Assembly (NCBI GenBank): GCA_040385875.1
Contig: JAZKGO010000187.1
Span: forward strand, 1-14,092
Source of the DNA: JANMZR01 sp040385875
GTDB lineage: Bacteria; Bacteroidota; Bacteroidia; Cytophagales; Spirosomataceae
Direction of reading: 5' to 3'
DNA: 14,092 nucleotides
Part shown: positions 8,146-14,092 of the stretch, piece after piece
How the letters are laid out: each line of letters begins with the position of its first letter
How positions within the stretch are numbered: the first letter of the stretch is position 1
Notes under the pieces: model-generated
The model's database searches: none
Told to the model about the DNA's origin: nothing
What the model saw: the letters and a program-made list of their open reading frames with translations, nothing else
Made by a program: the position numbers and the translations under genes

Positions 8146-8796
8146 GGGTGGCGGTGGAATTTTAATAATTCTCCAGTCCTTAATAAAAAATATAGAATCG
8201 TTAATTAACATGTCAATTAGTTTTTTTGTATCATCTTTCGAAATTTCTAAGCTATTTTCAATATTCGAGATATAACTATAATATTCTGCTTTAATATTTG
8301 CAAATGCAATAAAACCAATTTCTTTTAGATAGTAACTATAACAAGGATATTCATCAAACTGATTTTCTATAAACCTATAAACTTTAAGTTGCCTGCCATC
8401 TATATCAAACACTTTGATTGAATCAAGATGGCTACTATTTGTAAAATATGGTGTAAAATACTCTGCTTGTAAATTTGATTGTATTTTATCTGAACTCATT
8501 AAATTATGAGTAATCTTCATTTTAACATCTTTTAAATAAATAGCGGAATCTTTTCTCTGAATTATAAAAGTTGTGTCGTTATTATGATTACTTAAAAATC
8601 GAATTCGTTCAATATCATTAGTCTTCTCAATGAACAAAGTATCAGAATAGGGATCATTTTTATCAATGCCATAATAATCCATAGTAATTTTCATATTTGC
8701 TATTTTTGAATTGCACGAAATTAAAGTAAAGTGCCAAAGAAAAATTAAACATATAATTCCTACTTTGAGAGTTACTATTGTTTTTGAATTTTCCAT
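8083..8796 (-). CDS. Predicted lipoprotein of unknown function
   Basis: 237 residues from ATG (8794-8796). The N-terminus MENSKTIVTLKVGIICLIFLWHF is a type-II signal peptide ending in the lipobox L-I-S-C, with Cys28 as the lipidated residue. The mature part is rich in Asn, Ile, Lys, Asp and Tyr, with no motif I recognise. The C-terminus has a proline run (KIPPPPIP), then TTPQSLRLGGINRNQPSD, encoded by the REP-like hairpins at 8083-8145. This suggests that the original stop was lost and the last ~18 residues come from repeat DNA. The gene is bracketed by two related hairpins and is noticeably AT-rich, so acquisition is possible. No Shine-Dalgarno and no clear promoter were found. Function unassigned. 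Confidence 0.75.
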   Translation of the reverse strand: MENSKTIVTLKVGIICLIFLWHFTLISCNSKIANMKITMDYYGIDKNDPYSDTLFIEKTNDIERIRFLSNHNNDTTFIIQRKDSAIYLKDVKMKITHNLMSSDKIQSNLQAEYFTPYFTNSSHLDSIKVFDIDGRQLKVYRFIENQFDEYPCYSYYLKEIGFIAFANIKAEYYSYISNIENSLEISKDDTKKLIDMLINDSIFFIKDWRIIKIPPPPIPTTPQSLRLGGINRNQPSD

Positions 8797-8810
8797 ATTG
8801 ATTATCCCCT

Positions 8811-8839
8811 AATGGTTCAAGTCGCAGACTTGAACCATT
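8811..8839. repeat. Perfect REP-like hairpin upstream of the lipoprotein gene
   Basis: AATGGTTCAAGTC (8811-8823) and its exact complement (8827-8839) form a 13-bp stem with a GCA loop. No T-run follows on the minus strand, so it is a poor terminator for the acyltransferase gene; on the plus strand it is followed by TTTAGTTTTTAG. Its core CAAGTCGCAGACTT differs by one base from the hairpin core at 8115-8128 at the other end of the lipoprotein gene. Confidence 0.6.
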
Positions 8840-8931
8840 TTAGTTTTTAGTTTCCAAAGCCATGTTCGGTCTTTTCGACCAACCACCTCAAATTATTTCA
8901 TTTTTTCCCAAAGTTAAGCCGTATAACTTAC

Positions 8932-9948
8932 TCAACCCACCACCCAATTACCAAAAGGTAATTTACTGATAATCCAAATCAAAATAAAGGAAATAATCAG
9001 TGTCAAACTAGCATGGGTAACAATGCCCCAAATAGGTGGATGCCAAGCCCAATTAATTGCGAATTTTCGGGATAAAATATTGATAATGAGTAGGTGAACG
9101 AGGTAAATCCCAAAGCTTGTGCGGTCGAGAGTTTCTATTACTTTAGGCACCAAATCTTTATTCAACATTTCTTTAAAAAATAGAAAAATACTCAATGACA
9201 TCAACACCGAATTGGGGCTGAAATAATCATAGAAATAGCGGGTGTATTTTCCATGTTGGCCAGATAACCAATAAGTGCCATATAAGGTCGCTGTGTAACC
9301 CATCAAAAATCCCAATAAATACCAATATTTGTTGAAGCTAAAAGTTTTATTTTTCAGATAATAGCCTGCCACAAAATAGCCCAAATAACTGCCAAAATTG
9401 CTGAGGTCTAAACTGATAGGAAGCTTAAAAAACTCTTTGGCAAATTGAAAAACAGTTGTGGATAAAAAACAGATTAGCAATAAGTAAATGATTTCGACCT
9501 CAGTAGCCTTCACAATAAAATAATTGAGAACCGGGGTGAAAAGGTACAATCCTAAAATCATGTAGATAAACCAAAGGTGGCCGTACTGGCCGTTGCCTCC
9601 AATCAAATAGTCTGAGAATGCTCTTTTTAGGCTAATAGGATGGTGTTCAAAAATATTATGATAGGCAATATAAATGACCACCCAAATAGTAAAGGGCACC
9701 CAAACTCGGAGTAAACGCTTTTGCAGAAAGCTCCAAATTTCAATTTCCTTGCCCAATAATAAGGCTCCCGATATCATCACAAAAACGGGTACTGTAAATC
9801 GACCAAAACCATTAATCAGATTGGCTGACCACCAAGTTTCGGCGGAGATCTTACCAAAGCGAAATAAGGCACCACCCGAAGTATGAATAAATACCACACA
9901 AATAGTTGCAAATACTCTGAGATTTGAAATCCAATATTGTTTTGGCAT
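8932..9948 (-). CDS. Acyltransferase family 3 membrane protein
   Basis: Integral membrane acyltransferase (Acyl_transf_3 family; relatives include OafA/WecH-type O-acetyltransferases) expected to move acyl groups onto sugars or other envelope molecules. I start it at the ATG at 9946-9948 (MPKQYWISNLRVFATICVVFIHTSG); a TTG lies one codon upstream. This gives 338 residues, the family's usual size. Family marks are the first helix with NLRVFATICVVFIHTSG (Arg and His conserved), FVMISGALLLG, RLLRVWVPF and GHLWFIYMILGLYLFTP. About ten hydrophobic helices are visible, ending LIISFILIWIISKL. No extra SGNH domain is present. The acceptor cannot be told. It is divergent from the aminotransferase gene and not part of an obvious polysaccharide locus. 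Confidence 0.9.
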   Translation of the reverse strand: MPKQYWISNLRVFATICVVFIHTSGGALFRFGKISAETWWSANLINGFGRFTVPVFVMISGALLLGKEIEIWSFLQKRLLRVWVPFTIWVVIYIAYHNIFEHHPISLKRAFSDYLIGGNGQYGHLWFIYMILGLYLFTPVLNYFIVKATEVEIIYLLLICFLSTTVFQFAKEFFKLPISLDLSNFGSYLGYFVAGYYLKNKTFSFNKYWYLLGFLMGYTATLYGTYWLSGQHGKYTRYFYDYFSPNSVLMSLSIFLFFKEMLNKDLVPKVIETLDRTSFGIYLVHLLIINILSRKFAINWAWHPPIWGIVTHASLTLIISFILIWIISKLPFGNWVVG

Positions 9949-10029
9949 CAAGTCAAGCTTTTAGGAATAGTAAGGAATCGTTGGAATTTTATAAGGTACA
10001 ATTTTACAGAATTTTAGGGCAAAATTCAC

Positions 10030-10037
10030 TATTTTTG
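10030..10037 (+). promoter_or_regulatory. Possible -7 element for the aminotransferase operon
   Basis: TATTTTTG matches TAnnTTTG and would place the transcript start near 10044, just before the AGGAGG at 10051-10056. No TTTG lies at the -33 position, so confidence is limited. Confidence 0.4.
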
Positions 10038-10065
10038 CATTTTATTCGAGAGGAGGGTTCTATAA

Positions 10066-10116
10066 ATGTTTTTATTTTCGCCGCCCAATCAAAATCAAAA
10101 ATCAATAATCTCATGA
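10066..10116 (+). CDS. Possible 16-codon leader ORF before the aminotransferase
   Basis: ATG at 10066 opens MFLFSPPNQNQKSIIS and stops at TGA 10114-10116, which overlaps the aminotransferase ATG (10113-10115) as ATGA. A perfect AGGAGG (10051-10056) lies nine bases before this ATG, whereas the other genes in the window have A-rich leaders without such a site. The arrangement suggests translational coupling: ribosomes loaded on the leader would reinitiate at the aminotransferase start. It may be chance; the peptide has no Phe/Tyr run typical of attenuators (two Phe only). Confidence 0.35.
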   Translation: MFLFSPPNQNQKSIIS

Positions 10117-11273
10117 TTCAACCAGCCAGCCGAATGGATTTGGTGAAAGAATATTATTTTTCAACCAAACTCAAAGAAATAGCTGAAATGAATGCCAATG
10201 GCCATGCCGTACTCAATTTGGGTATTGGTAGCCCAGATTTGGCTCCTTCTGAAAATACAATTTCGGCTTTAACTGAAGCCGCCTCCAACCCTAAAAATCA
10301 TGCTTATCAAAGTTATGTAGGAGTGCCAGCTTTACGTAAAGCCTTTGCCGATTGGTATCAAAAATACTTTAAAGTTGAGTTGAATCCTGCCAATGAAATT
10401 TTACCACTTTTAGGTTCAAAAGAAGGTATTATGCATATTTCGATGGCTTATTTAGAGGCGGGTGATGAGGTATTGATTCCCAATCCGGGTTACCCAACTT
10501 ACCGTTCGGCCTCACTTTTAGCAGGCGCTACGCTGGTAGAATATAATTTAGCTGAAAGCAATGGCTGGCTGCCTGATTTGGAAGCTCTCGAAGCGACTGA
10601 TTTGTCAAAAGTAAAATTGATGTGGCTCAATTACCCACACATGCCCACAGGGGCCAAGGCTACGAAATCCTTCTTTCAGAAATTAGTTGTATTTGCCAAA
10701 AAGCACAATATTATGTTGGTCAATGACAACCCTTATAGCTTTATATTAAACGATGATTATTTGAGCATTTTAGCCATTGAGGGGGCAAATGAAATCGCTT
10801 TAGAACTTAACTCATTGAGTAAAGCCCAAAATATGGCTGGCTGGCGTGTGGGTATGATGGCAGGTTCTAGTGAGTTGATTGCCAATGTATTACGATTTAA
10901 ATCAAATATGGACTCCGGCATGTTTTTGCCAGTACAATTGGCAGCAATAGAGGCCTTGAAAGCGGATGAAAGCTGGTATCGGTCATTGAATGAAATCTAT
11001 AAAATTCGTCAACAAAAAGTATTTGAGGTGATGGATTTGATTGGTTGCCAATACGACACTCAACAAACTGGGATGTTTGTTTGGGCCAAAATACCTGAAA
11101 AGTGGACGGATGCTTACCAATTATCTGATGAAATTTTGTACAAAGCCAAAGTATTCATTACACCAGGAGGTATTTTTGGAAGCCAAGGCAATCGTTATTT
11201 ACGGATTTCGCTTTGTGCGGATATAAGTTTATTTCAGGAATCGATTGAAAGAATTCAGCAAAGAATGCAATGA
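10113..11273 (+). CDS. PLP-dependent class I/II aminotransferase, probably for aromatic amino acid synthesis
   Basis: 386 residues from ATG 10113 (MIQPASRMDLVKEYYFSTKL), the start that matches the family; the longer frame back to 9924 begins at TTG and has no family resemblance. Fold-type I features: LNLGIGSPDL near the N-terminus, NPGYPTYR (124-131), substrate/PLP-binding Asp205 and Tyr208 in NDNPY, Schiff-base Lys237 in SLSKAQNMAGWRVG, and the carboxylate-binding Arg364 in YLRISL. The usual NPTG loop reads NYPHMPTG, so the normal Asn that contacts PLP is Met177. It is followed by a DJ-1-like gene with an ATGA overlap and then tyrA. In Bacteroidota, related aminotransferases cluster with prephenate dehydratase/dehydrogenase genes, so transamination of phenylpyruvate, hydroxyphenylpyruvate or prephenate is the likely role. 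The exact substrate is not proven by sequence. Confidence 0.88.
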   Translation: MIQPASRMDLVKEYYFSTKLKEIAEMNANGHAVLNLGIGSPDLAPSENTISALTEAASNPKNHAYQSYVGVPALRKAFADWYQKYFKVELNPANEILPLLGSKEGIMHISMAYLEAGDEVLIPNPGYPTYRSASLLAGATLVEYNLAESNGWLPDLEALEATDLSKVKLMWLNYPHMPTGAKATKSFFQKLVVFAKKHNIMLVNDNPYSFILNDDYLSILAIEGANEIALELNSLSKAQNMAGWRVGMMAGSSELIANVLRFKSNMDSGMFLPVQLAAIEALKADESWYRSLNEIYKIRQQKVFEVMDLIGCQYDTQQTGMFVWAKIPEKWTDAYQLSDEILYKAKVFITPGGIFGSQGNRYLRISLCADISLFQESIERIQQRMQ

Positions 11274-11827
11274 AAATAGCCTTTATTATTTTTGATGGCA
11301 CTACTTGGCTTGATTTTATTGGCATTTATGAACCTTTAACAAGGTTAAAATCAGTCGATTATATTCCAGATTTGACATGGGATATCTGTGCTTTTGAGGA
11401 ACGAAATACGGATATTCATGGATTACAGATTATGCCTTCAATAATAAAAAGTGATTTATCGATCTATGATGCCATAATAGTGCCAGGTGGATTGGGCACT
11501 AGAAAGTTAATAAATGATGAGGAATTTCTCAATTGGATTAGAACAGCCACAAAAGTGCGATATAAGATTTCAGTTTGTACAGGAAGTTTAATTTTAGGAG
11601 CGGCTGGATTTTTGAAAAATGTAAAAGCAACCACTCATTTTGATGAATATCCTTTGCTCAACCAGTATTGTAAGGAGGTGGTAAAAGATAAAATTGTGGA
11701 GGATAGTGATGTGATTACTGCTGGTGCGGTTTCCTCTTCCATAGATTTAGGACTGTACCTTTGTGAAAAATGGGTAAATACAGAGGCAAAGTTTGCCATT
11801 GCTAAAAGGATGGATTACAAAATTTAA
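11270..11827 (+). CDS. DJ-1/PfpI family protein, isonitrile-hydratase-like
   Basis: 185 residues; the start ATG overlaps the upstream stop by four bases (ATGA), indicating translational coupling with the aminotransferase. DJ-1/PfpI fold marks: FDGTTWLDFIGIYEPL near the N-terminus, IIVPGG (70-75), and the nucleophile elbow SVCTGSLILGAAGFL with Cys103, followed by KATTHF (119-124) and AGAVSSSIDLGLYL (151-164). From family knowledge, isonitrile hydratase (InhA) uses an Asp near residue 17 and the Cys-Thr pair of SVCTGS; the equivalents here are Asp15, Cys103 and Thr104. The closest activity class is therefore isonitrile/isocyanide hydratase, but DJ-1 proteins are often misnamed and a metabolite-repair or glyoxalase-type role is equally possible. 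The position between two aromatic-pathway genes is notable. It has no separate promoter and no signal peptide, so it is cytoplasmic. Confidence 0.85.
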   Translation: MKIAFIIFDGTTWLDFIGIYEPLTRLKSVDYIPDLTWDICAFEERNTDIHGLQIMPSIIKSDLSIYDAIIVPGGLGTRKLINDEEFLNWIRTATKVRYKISVCTGSLILGAAGFLKNVKATTHFDEYPLLNQYCKEVVKDKIVEDSDVITAGAVSSSIDLGLYLCEKWVNTEAKFAIAKRMDYKI

Positions 11828-11981
11828 TAAGAATTGATTAATAGTATATTTAAAAAAACCTCACCCAACCCTCTCCTGCTGAGAGGGCTTTTAAGTTTGC
11901 TTTCTCAACAAGAGAAAGAAGATTAGAGCAGGCCAACGCTTCGGAAAGAGGTTAATCTTAAAAAGTTTCATAAGAATTGAT
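11823..11981. mobile_element. MITE/REP-like palindromic insert flanked by 16-bp direct repeats
   Basis: TTTAATAAGAATTGAT (11823-11838) recurs as TTTCATAAGAATTGAT (11966-11981), 15 of 16 identical. The first copy includes the stop codon of the DJ-1-like gene; the second ends 11 bases before the tyrA start. The 127 bases between them hold nested inverted repeats: outer TTTAA..AACCTC (about 11849-11862) with GAGGTT..TTAAA (11948-11962); CCTGCT/AGCAGG (11875-11880, 11927-11932); and two perfect 7-bp hairpins, CCCTCTC/GAGAGGG (11869-11887) and CTTTCTC/GAGAAAG (11900-11918). The CCTCACCCAACCCTCTCC stretch resembles a common bacterial palindromic repeat (from memory). It has no coding capacity. It probably inserted into the operon and now separates tyrA from its partners. 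Confidence 0.55.
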
Positions 11982-11992
11982 AATTAGCAATA

Positions 11993-12832
11993 ATGACAAT
12001 AACAATCGTAGGAATAGGCCTCATTGGAGGTTCAATGGCACTTTCACTTAGAGATTATGGTTTTGCCAATCATATTATTGGGGTTTCCCGTAGGCCTGAG
12101 ACGGCTCAAAAGGCGCTTGAATTAGGGCTTGTCGATGAGATTTTGCCATTAGAAGAAGCCATTAAAAAGGCTGATATTGTAATCGTAGCCACCCCAGTTG
12201 ATTTGTATGTGACTATCCTACCTACTATTTTAGATTTGATTGATAATCAAATAGTTATTGAAGTAGGATCGACCAAAAAGATTGTGATTGATGCCATCAG
12301 AAATCATCCTAAGCGTGCCAATTTTGTAGCTACTCACCCTATGGCAGGAACCGAATATTCCGGACCTGAGGCAGCTATCCATGACTTATTTAAAAACAAG
12401 CTTTGTGTTCTATGTGATGCGGAAGATAGCAAACCTGAATTTGTAACCAAAATTGAGGAAATGTATCAATCAATTGGAATGCGTATTGCCTTTATGAATT
12501 CCACTGATCATGATCGACATACCGCTTATATTTCTCATATTTCCCATATTTGTTCTTTTGCATTAGCACTTACCGTTTTAGAAAAGGAAAAAGATGAAGA
12601 AGCTATTTTCAATTTAGCGAGTACAGGTTTTGAATCTACCGTTCGTTTGGCAAAATCAAACCCTGATACTTGGGTGCCAATTTTTCGCCAAAATCGAGAC
12701 AATGTCCTTTCTGTTTTAGATGAATACATCAATAACTTATTGAAATTCAAGGGTTTAATGTTGGCCGATAGTTATGAAAAACTTCACGAATTTTTTGAAG
12801 AAGCGAATAAGATCAAGAAAATTTTAAAATAG
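11993..12832 (+). CDS. tyrA: Prephenate dehydrogenase
   Basis: 279 residues, a single-domain TyrA that oxidatively decarboxylates prephenate to 4-hydroxyphenylpyruvate (or arogenate to tyrosine) in tyrosine synthesis. The N-terminal Rossmann motif is GIGLIGGS (7-14). After beta-2 the sequence is GVSRR (30-34) rather than an acidic residue, which points to NADP rather than NAD as cofactor (inference). Catalytic-site segment ATHPMAGTEYSG contains His115; the helical domain has TDHDRHTAYISHISH (171-185) and ASTGFESTVRLAKSNPDTW. No ACT or chorismate mutase domain is attached. It starts at ATG 11993 with an A-rich leader. It lies 165 bases after the DJ-1-like gene, that space being filled mostly by a palindromic insert, so co-transcription with the aminotransferase is plausible but not certain. 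Confidence 0.93.
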   Translation: MTITIVGIGLIGGSMALSLRDYGFANHIIGVSRRPETAQKALELGLVDEILPLEEAIKKADIVIVATPVDLYVTILPTILDLIDNQIVIEVGSTKKIVIDAIRNHPKRANFVATHPMAGTEYSGPEAAIHDLFKNKLCVLCDAEDSKPEFVTKIEEMYQSIGMRIAFMNSTDHDRHTAYISHISHICSFALALTVLEKEKDEEAIFNLASTGFESTVRLAKSNPDTWVPIFRQNRDNVLSVLDEYINNLLKFKGLMLADSYEKLHEFFEEANKIKKILK

Positions 12833-13082
12833 TAATCCAATAATTCTAAAATTTTTAGCCACAATTTTGTAAACTTTTTCTTACGGGTTCTTTCCAAAAA
12901 TGGACTTTTTTTGTTTTTGAAATCTACTGTACATCCCTCTTTCGTTAGATTTTGAACCTGACCTAATAATTTTCTATACAATCCAATCGAAAAATAAAAC
13001 TATTCCACACAATAAAGGTTATAAGGACAGATAATTTTTATTAAATTGTATAAAATCTATTTAAATACAAACATTTAATCTA
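12833..13082. other. Intergenic region tyrA to 2Fe-2S gene
   Basis: 250 AT-rich bases. An AT-only inverted repeat (AAAATTTTA 12818-12826 with TAAAATTTT 12847-12855) straddles the tyrA stop but has no T-run. No promoter matching TTTG/TAnnTTTG was found before the 13083 gene, and nothing else can be assigned. Confidence 0.5.
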
Positions 13083-13550
13083 ATGGAAAAACTGACACTC
13101 AATGTAAATGGTGAAAAGAGGGCGATTGAAATCGATCCAAACACTCCATTATTATGGGCTTTACGTGAGCATCTCGATCTTGTAGGTACAAAATATGGTT
13201 GCGGAATTGCGCAGTGCGGAGCCTGTACCATTCATTTAAATGGGGTAGCAACTCGGTCATGCATTTTGCCAGTTTCGGCAGTTGGCGAAGGGAAAATCAC
13301 TACCATTGAAGGTTTATCTAAAAACGGAGACCATCCTGTGCAACAGGCTTGGGATGAAGTTGATGTGGCTCAATGTGGGTATTGCCAATCGGGACAAATT
13401 ATGACTGCCTCAGCCATGCTGGCAGCCAATCCTAAGCCTTCAGATAAAGAAATTGAAAGTAATATGACGGGCCATATCTGTAGATGTGGAACGTACCATC
13501 GCATAGAAAAAGCAATTAAATTAGCAAGCGAAAAAATGTTAAAAGGTTAA
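13083..13550 (+). CDS. [2Fe-2S]-binding small subunit of an isoquinoline 1-oxidoreductase-type molybdoenzyme
   Basis: 155 residues, the full length of the xanthine-oxidase-family small subunit. The N-terminal plant-ferredoxin domain binds one [2Fe-2S] cluster through Cys40, Cys45, Cys48 and Cys60 (GCGIAQCGACTIHLNG ... RSC). The C-terminal four-helix domain binds the second through Cys98, Cys101, Cys133 and Cys135 (QCGYCQSGQ ... CRCGTY). All eight ligands are intact. It relays electrons from the molybdenum site of the partner encoded 66 bases downstream, in the isoquinoline 1-oxidoreductase / aldehyde dehydrogenase (IorA-type) group, which lacks an FAD subunit and usually passes electrons to cytochrome c. 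The subunit has no signal peptide and would be exported by riding with the Tat-targeted partner. The natural substrate is not deducible. Confidence 0.93.
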   Translation: MEKLTLNVNGEKRAIEIDPNTPLLWALREHLDLVGTKYGCGIAQCGACTIHLNGVATRSCILPVSAVGEGKITTIEGLSKNGDHPVQQAWDEVDVAQCGYCQSGQIMTASAMLAANPKPSDKEIESNMTGHICRCGTYHRIEKAIKLASEKMLKG

Positions 13551-13616
13551 TTATCAATTCGTTGATTTATTTTTATACTTTTTAACTAACTCATAACTCA
13601 TTAAAATCATTATATC

Positions 13617-14092
13617 ATGAACAATACACAAAGTCGTCGTGATTTTTTCAAAATAGCTTCTACTATTTCGGGAGGACTTATGATTGGATTCAATTGGAAT
13701 TCTGAAGCCGCAGTTGCTAACAGTTCAAATAGTGCTTTAGCTGAAGGCTTAATTGAATTTAATTCATTTTTGTCCATTGAACCAAATGGCAAAGTAATTA
13801 TTTTTTCACCCAATCCTGAAATAGGACAAGGTATCAAAACAGCCTTTCCAGTTATTGTGGCTGAGGAGCTTGATGTAGATTGGAAAGATGTAATTGTAAA
13901 ACAAGCCCATTTGGATACCAAAAAATTTGAAAGGCAGCTTACTGGAGGGAGTGGCGCCATCAAACATTCTTGGGAAAGGCTTAGAAAAGCGGGTGCAACT
14001 GCTAAATATATGCTTACTGAGGCAGCAGCCAATAAATGGAGTGTGCCAATGAGTGAATGCAAGGCTGATAAAGGGATGATTGTCCATAGTTC
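13617..14092 (+). CDS. Molybdopterin-binding large subunit, isoquinoline 1-oxidoreductase beta-type (3' end beyond window)
   Basis: The frame opens at ATG 13617 and runs uninterrupted to the right edge (158 codons visible); two open frames on the opposite strand here are shadows. The N-terminus MNNTQSRRDFFKIASTISGGLMIGF is a twin-arginine signal (SRRDFFK, Arg7-Arg8), so the folded enzyme is exported by Tat. The next segments fit the IorB N-terminal region: FLSIEPNGKVIIFSPNPEIGQGIKTAFPVIVAEELDVDW, then RQLTGGSGAIKHSW and LRKAGATAKYMLTEAAANKW. Family members are about 700-750 residues, so most of the protein, including the catalytic Glu and the molybdopterin-cytosine-dinucleotide sites, is not visible. 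It forms an operon with the 2Fe-2S subunit upstream; substrates in the family include N-heterocycles and aldehydes. Confidence 0.93.
   Translation, partial: MNNTQSRRDFFKIASTISGGLMIGFNWNSEAAVANSSNSALAEGLIEFNSFLSIEPNGKVIIFSPNPEIGQGIKTAFPVIVAEELDVDWKDVIVKQAHLDTKKFERQLTGGSGAIKHSWERLRKAGATAKYMLTEAAANKWSVPMSECKADKGMIVHS

Noticed and set aside
8868..8882. GGTC-TTTTC-GACC mini-hairpin downstream of the acyltransferase gene
   Set aside because: A four-pair stem without a T-run on the relevant strand is not a credible terminator.
9924..10112. 63-residue N-terminal extension of the aminotransferase frame
   Set aside because: It begins at TTG inside the divergent acyltransferase gene and shows no family resemblance; the family N-terminus matches from ATG 10113.
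12818..12856. AT-only inverted repeat across the tyrA stop as a terminator
   Set aside because: There is no G/C pair in the stem, the loop is 20 bases and no T-run follows, so chance in AT-rich DNA is likely.
12784..12981. 65-codon minus-strand frame over the tyrA 3' end and the following spacer
   Set aside because: It overlaps tyrA, has no start context or domain, and its composition reflects AT-rich spacer DNA.
13553..13566. Small hairpin ATCAA-TTCG-TTGAT followed by T-rich DNA between the two molybdoenzyme genes
   Set aside because: The stem is only five A/T-rich pairs and lies inside an operon; too weak to call a terminator or attenuator.
13610..14087. Two long minus-strand open frames at the right edge
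   Set aside because: They are antisense shadows of the Tat-signal molybdoenzyme subunit, whose plus-strand protein matches its family along the whole visible length.

Overview
The window looks like chromosomal DNA of a Bacteroidota bacterium, most likely a Cytophagales relative. The clues are AT-rich intergenic DNA, A-rich leaders without Shine-Dalgarno sequences, a SecA with Bacteroidota-type insertions, a large VCBS/ASPIC-UnbV surface protein, a FISUMP-domain protein, and promoters of the TTTG / TAnnTTTG type. The genus cannot be fixed from this sequence alone. A run of 100 N (3044-3143) is an assembly gap inside secA.

Layout, left to right. (1) 1-2453 is the 3' part of a VCBS/FG-GAP, ASPIC/UnbV surface or secreted protein. 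(2) A strong bidirectional terminator (2475-2506) separates it from convergent secA (2540-5765, minus), the preprotein translocase ATPase. (3) 5766-6268 is intergenic and ends in a 143-bp MITE-like palindrome carrying the CTTCGACTTCGCTCAG motif. The element is bracketed by TAAAATAT repeats and sits just in front of a small single-span membrane protein gene (6269-6739). (4) 6740-7197 holds a good Bacteroidota-type promoter overlapped by a dyad, followed by a possible ~130-nt RNA that ends in a Rho-independent terminator. (5) A FISUMP-domain exported protein (7198-8067) converges on an unknown lipoprotein gene (8083-8796, minus). That lipoprotein gene lies between two REP-like hairpins that share a core, and one of them supplies its last codons. 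(6) A membrane acyltransferase-3 gene (8932-9948, minus) is divergent from an aromatic amino acid gene group: aminotransferase (10113-11273), a DJ-1/PfpI isonitrile-hydratase-like protein (11270-11827, ATGA overlap), and tyrA (11993-12832). A second MITE/REP-like palindrome flanked by 16-bp direct repeats is wedged in front of tyrA. The aminotransferase has a possible 16-codon leader ORF with a rare AGGAGG ribosome site. (7) 13083-14092 carries an isoquinoline-1-oxidoreductase-type pair: a [2Fe-2S] subunit and the Tat-exported molybdenum subunit, cut by the window edge.

How the genes relate: the aminotransferase and TyrA should act together in tyrosine/phenylalanine synthesis, with the DJ-1-like protein translationally coupled to the aminotransferase. 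The 2Fe-2S and molybdopterin subunits should form one periplasm-facing oxidoreductase. The remaining genes are unrelated housekeeping or envelope genes. No defence system, CRISPR array, tRNA, rRNA or complete transposon was seen. The least explained material is in the intergenic regions: the two MITE-like elements, the hairpin pair around the lipoprotein gene, the candidate small RNA with operator-like dyad, and the leader ORF.
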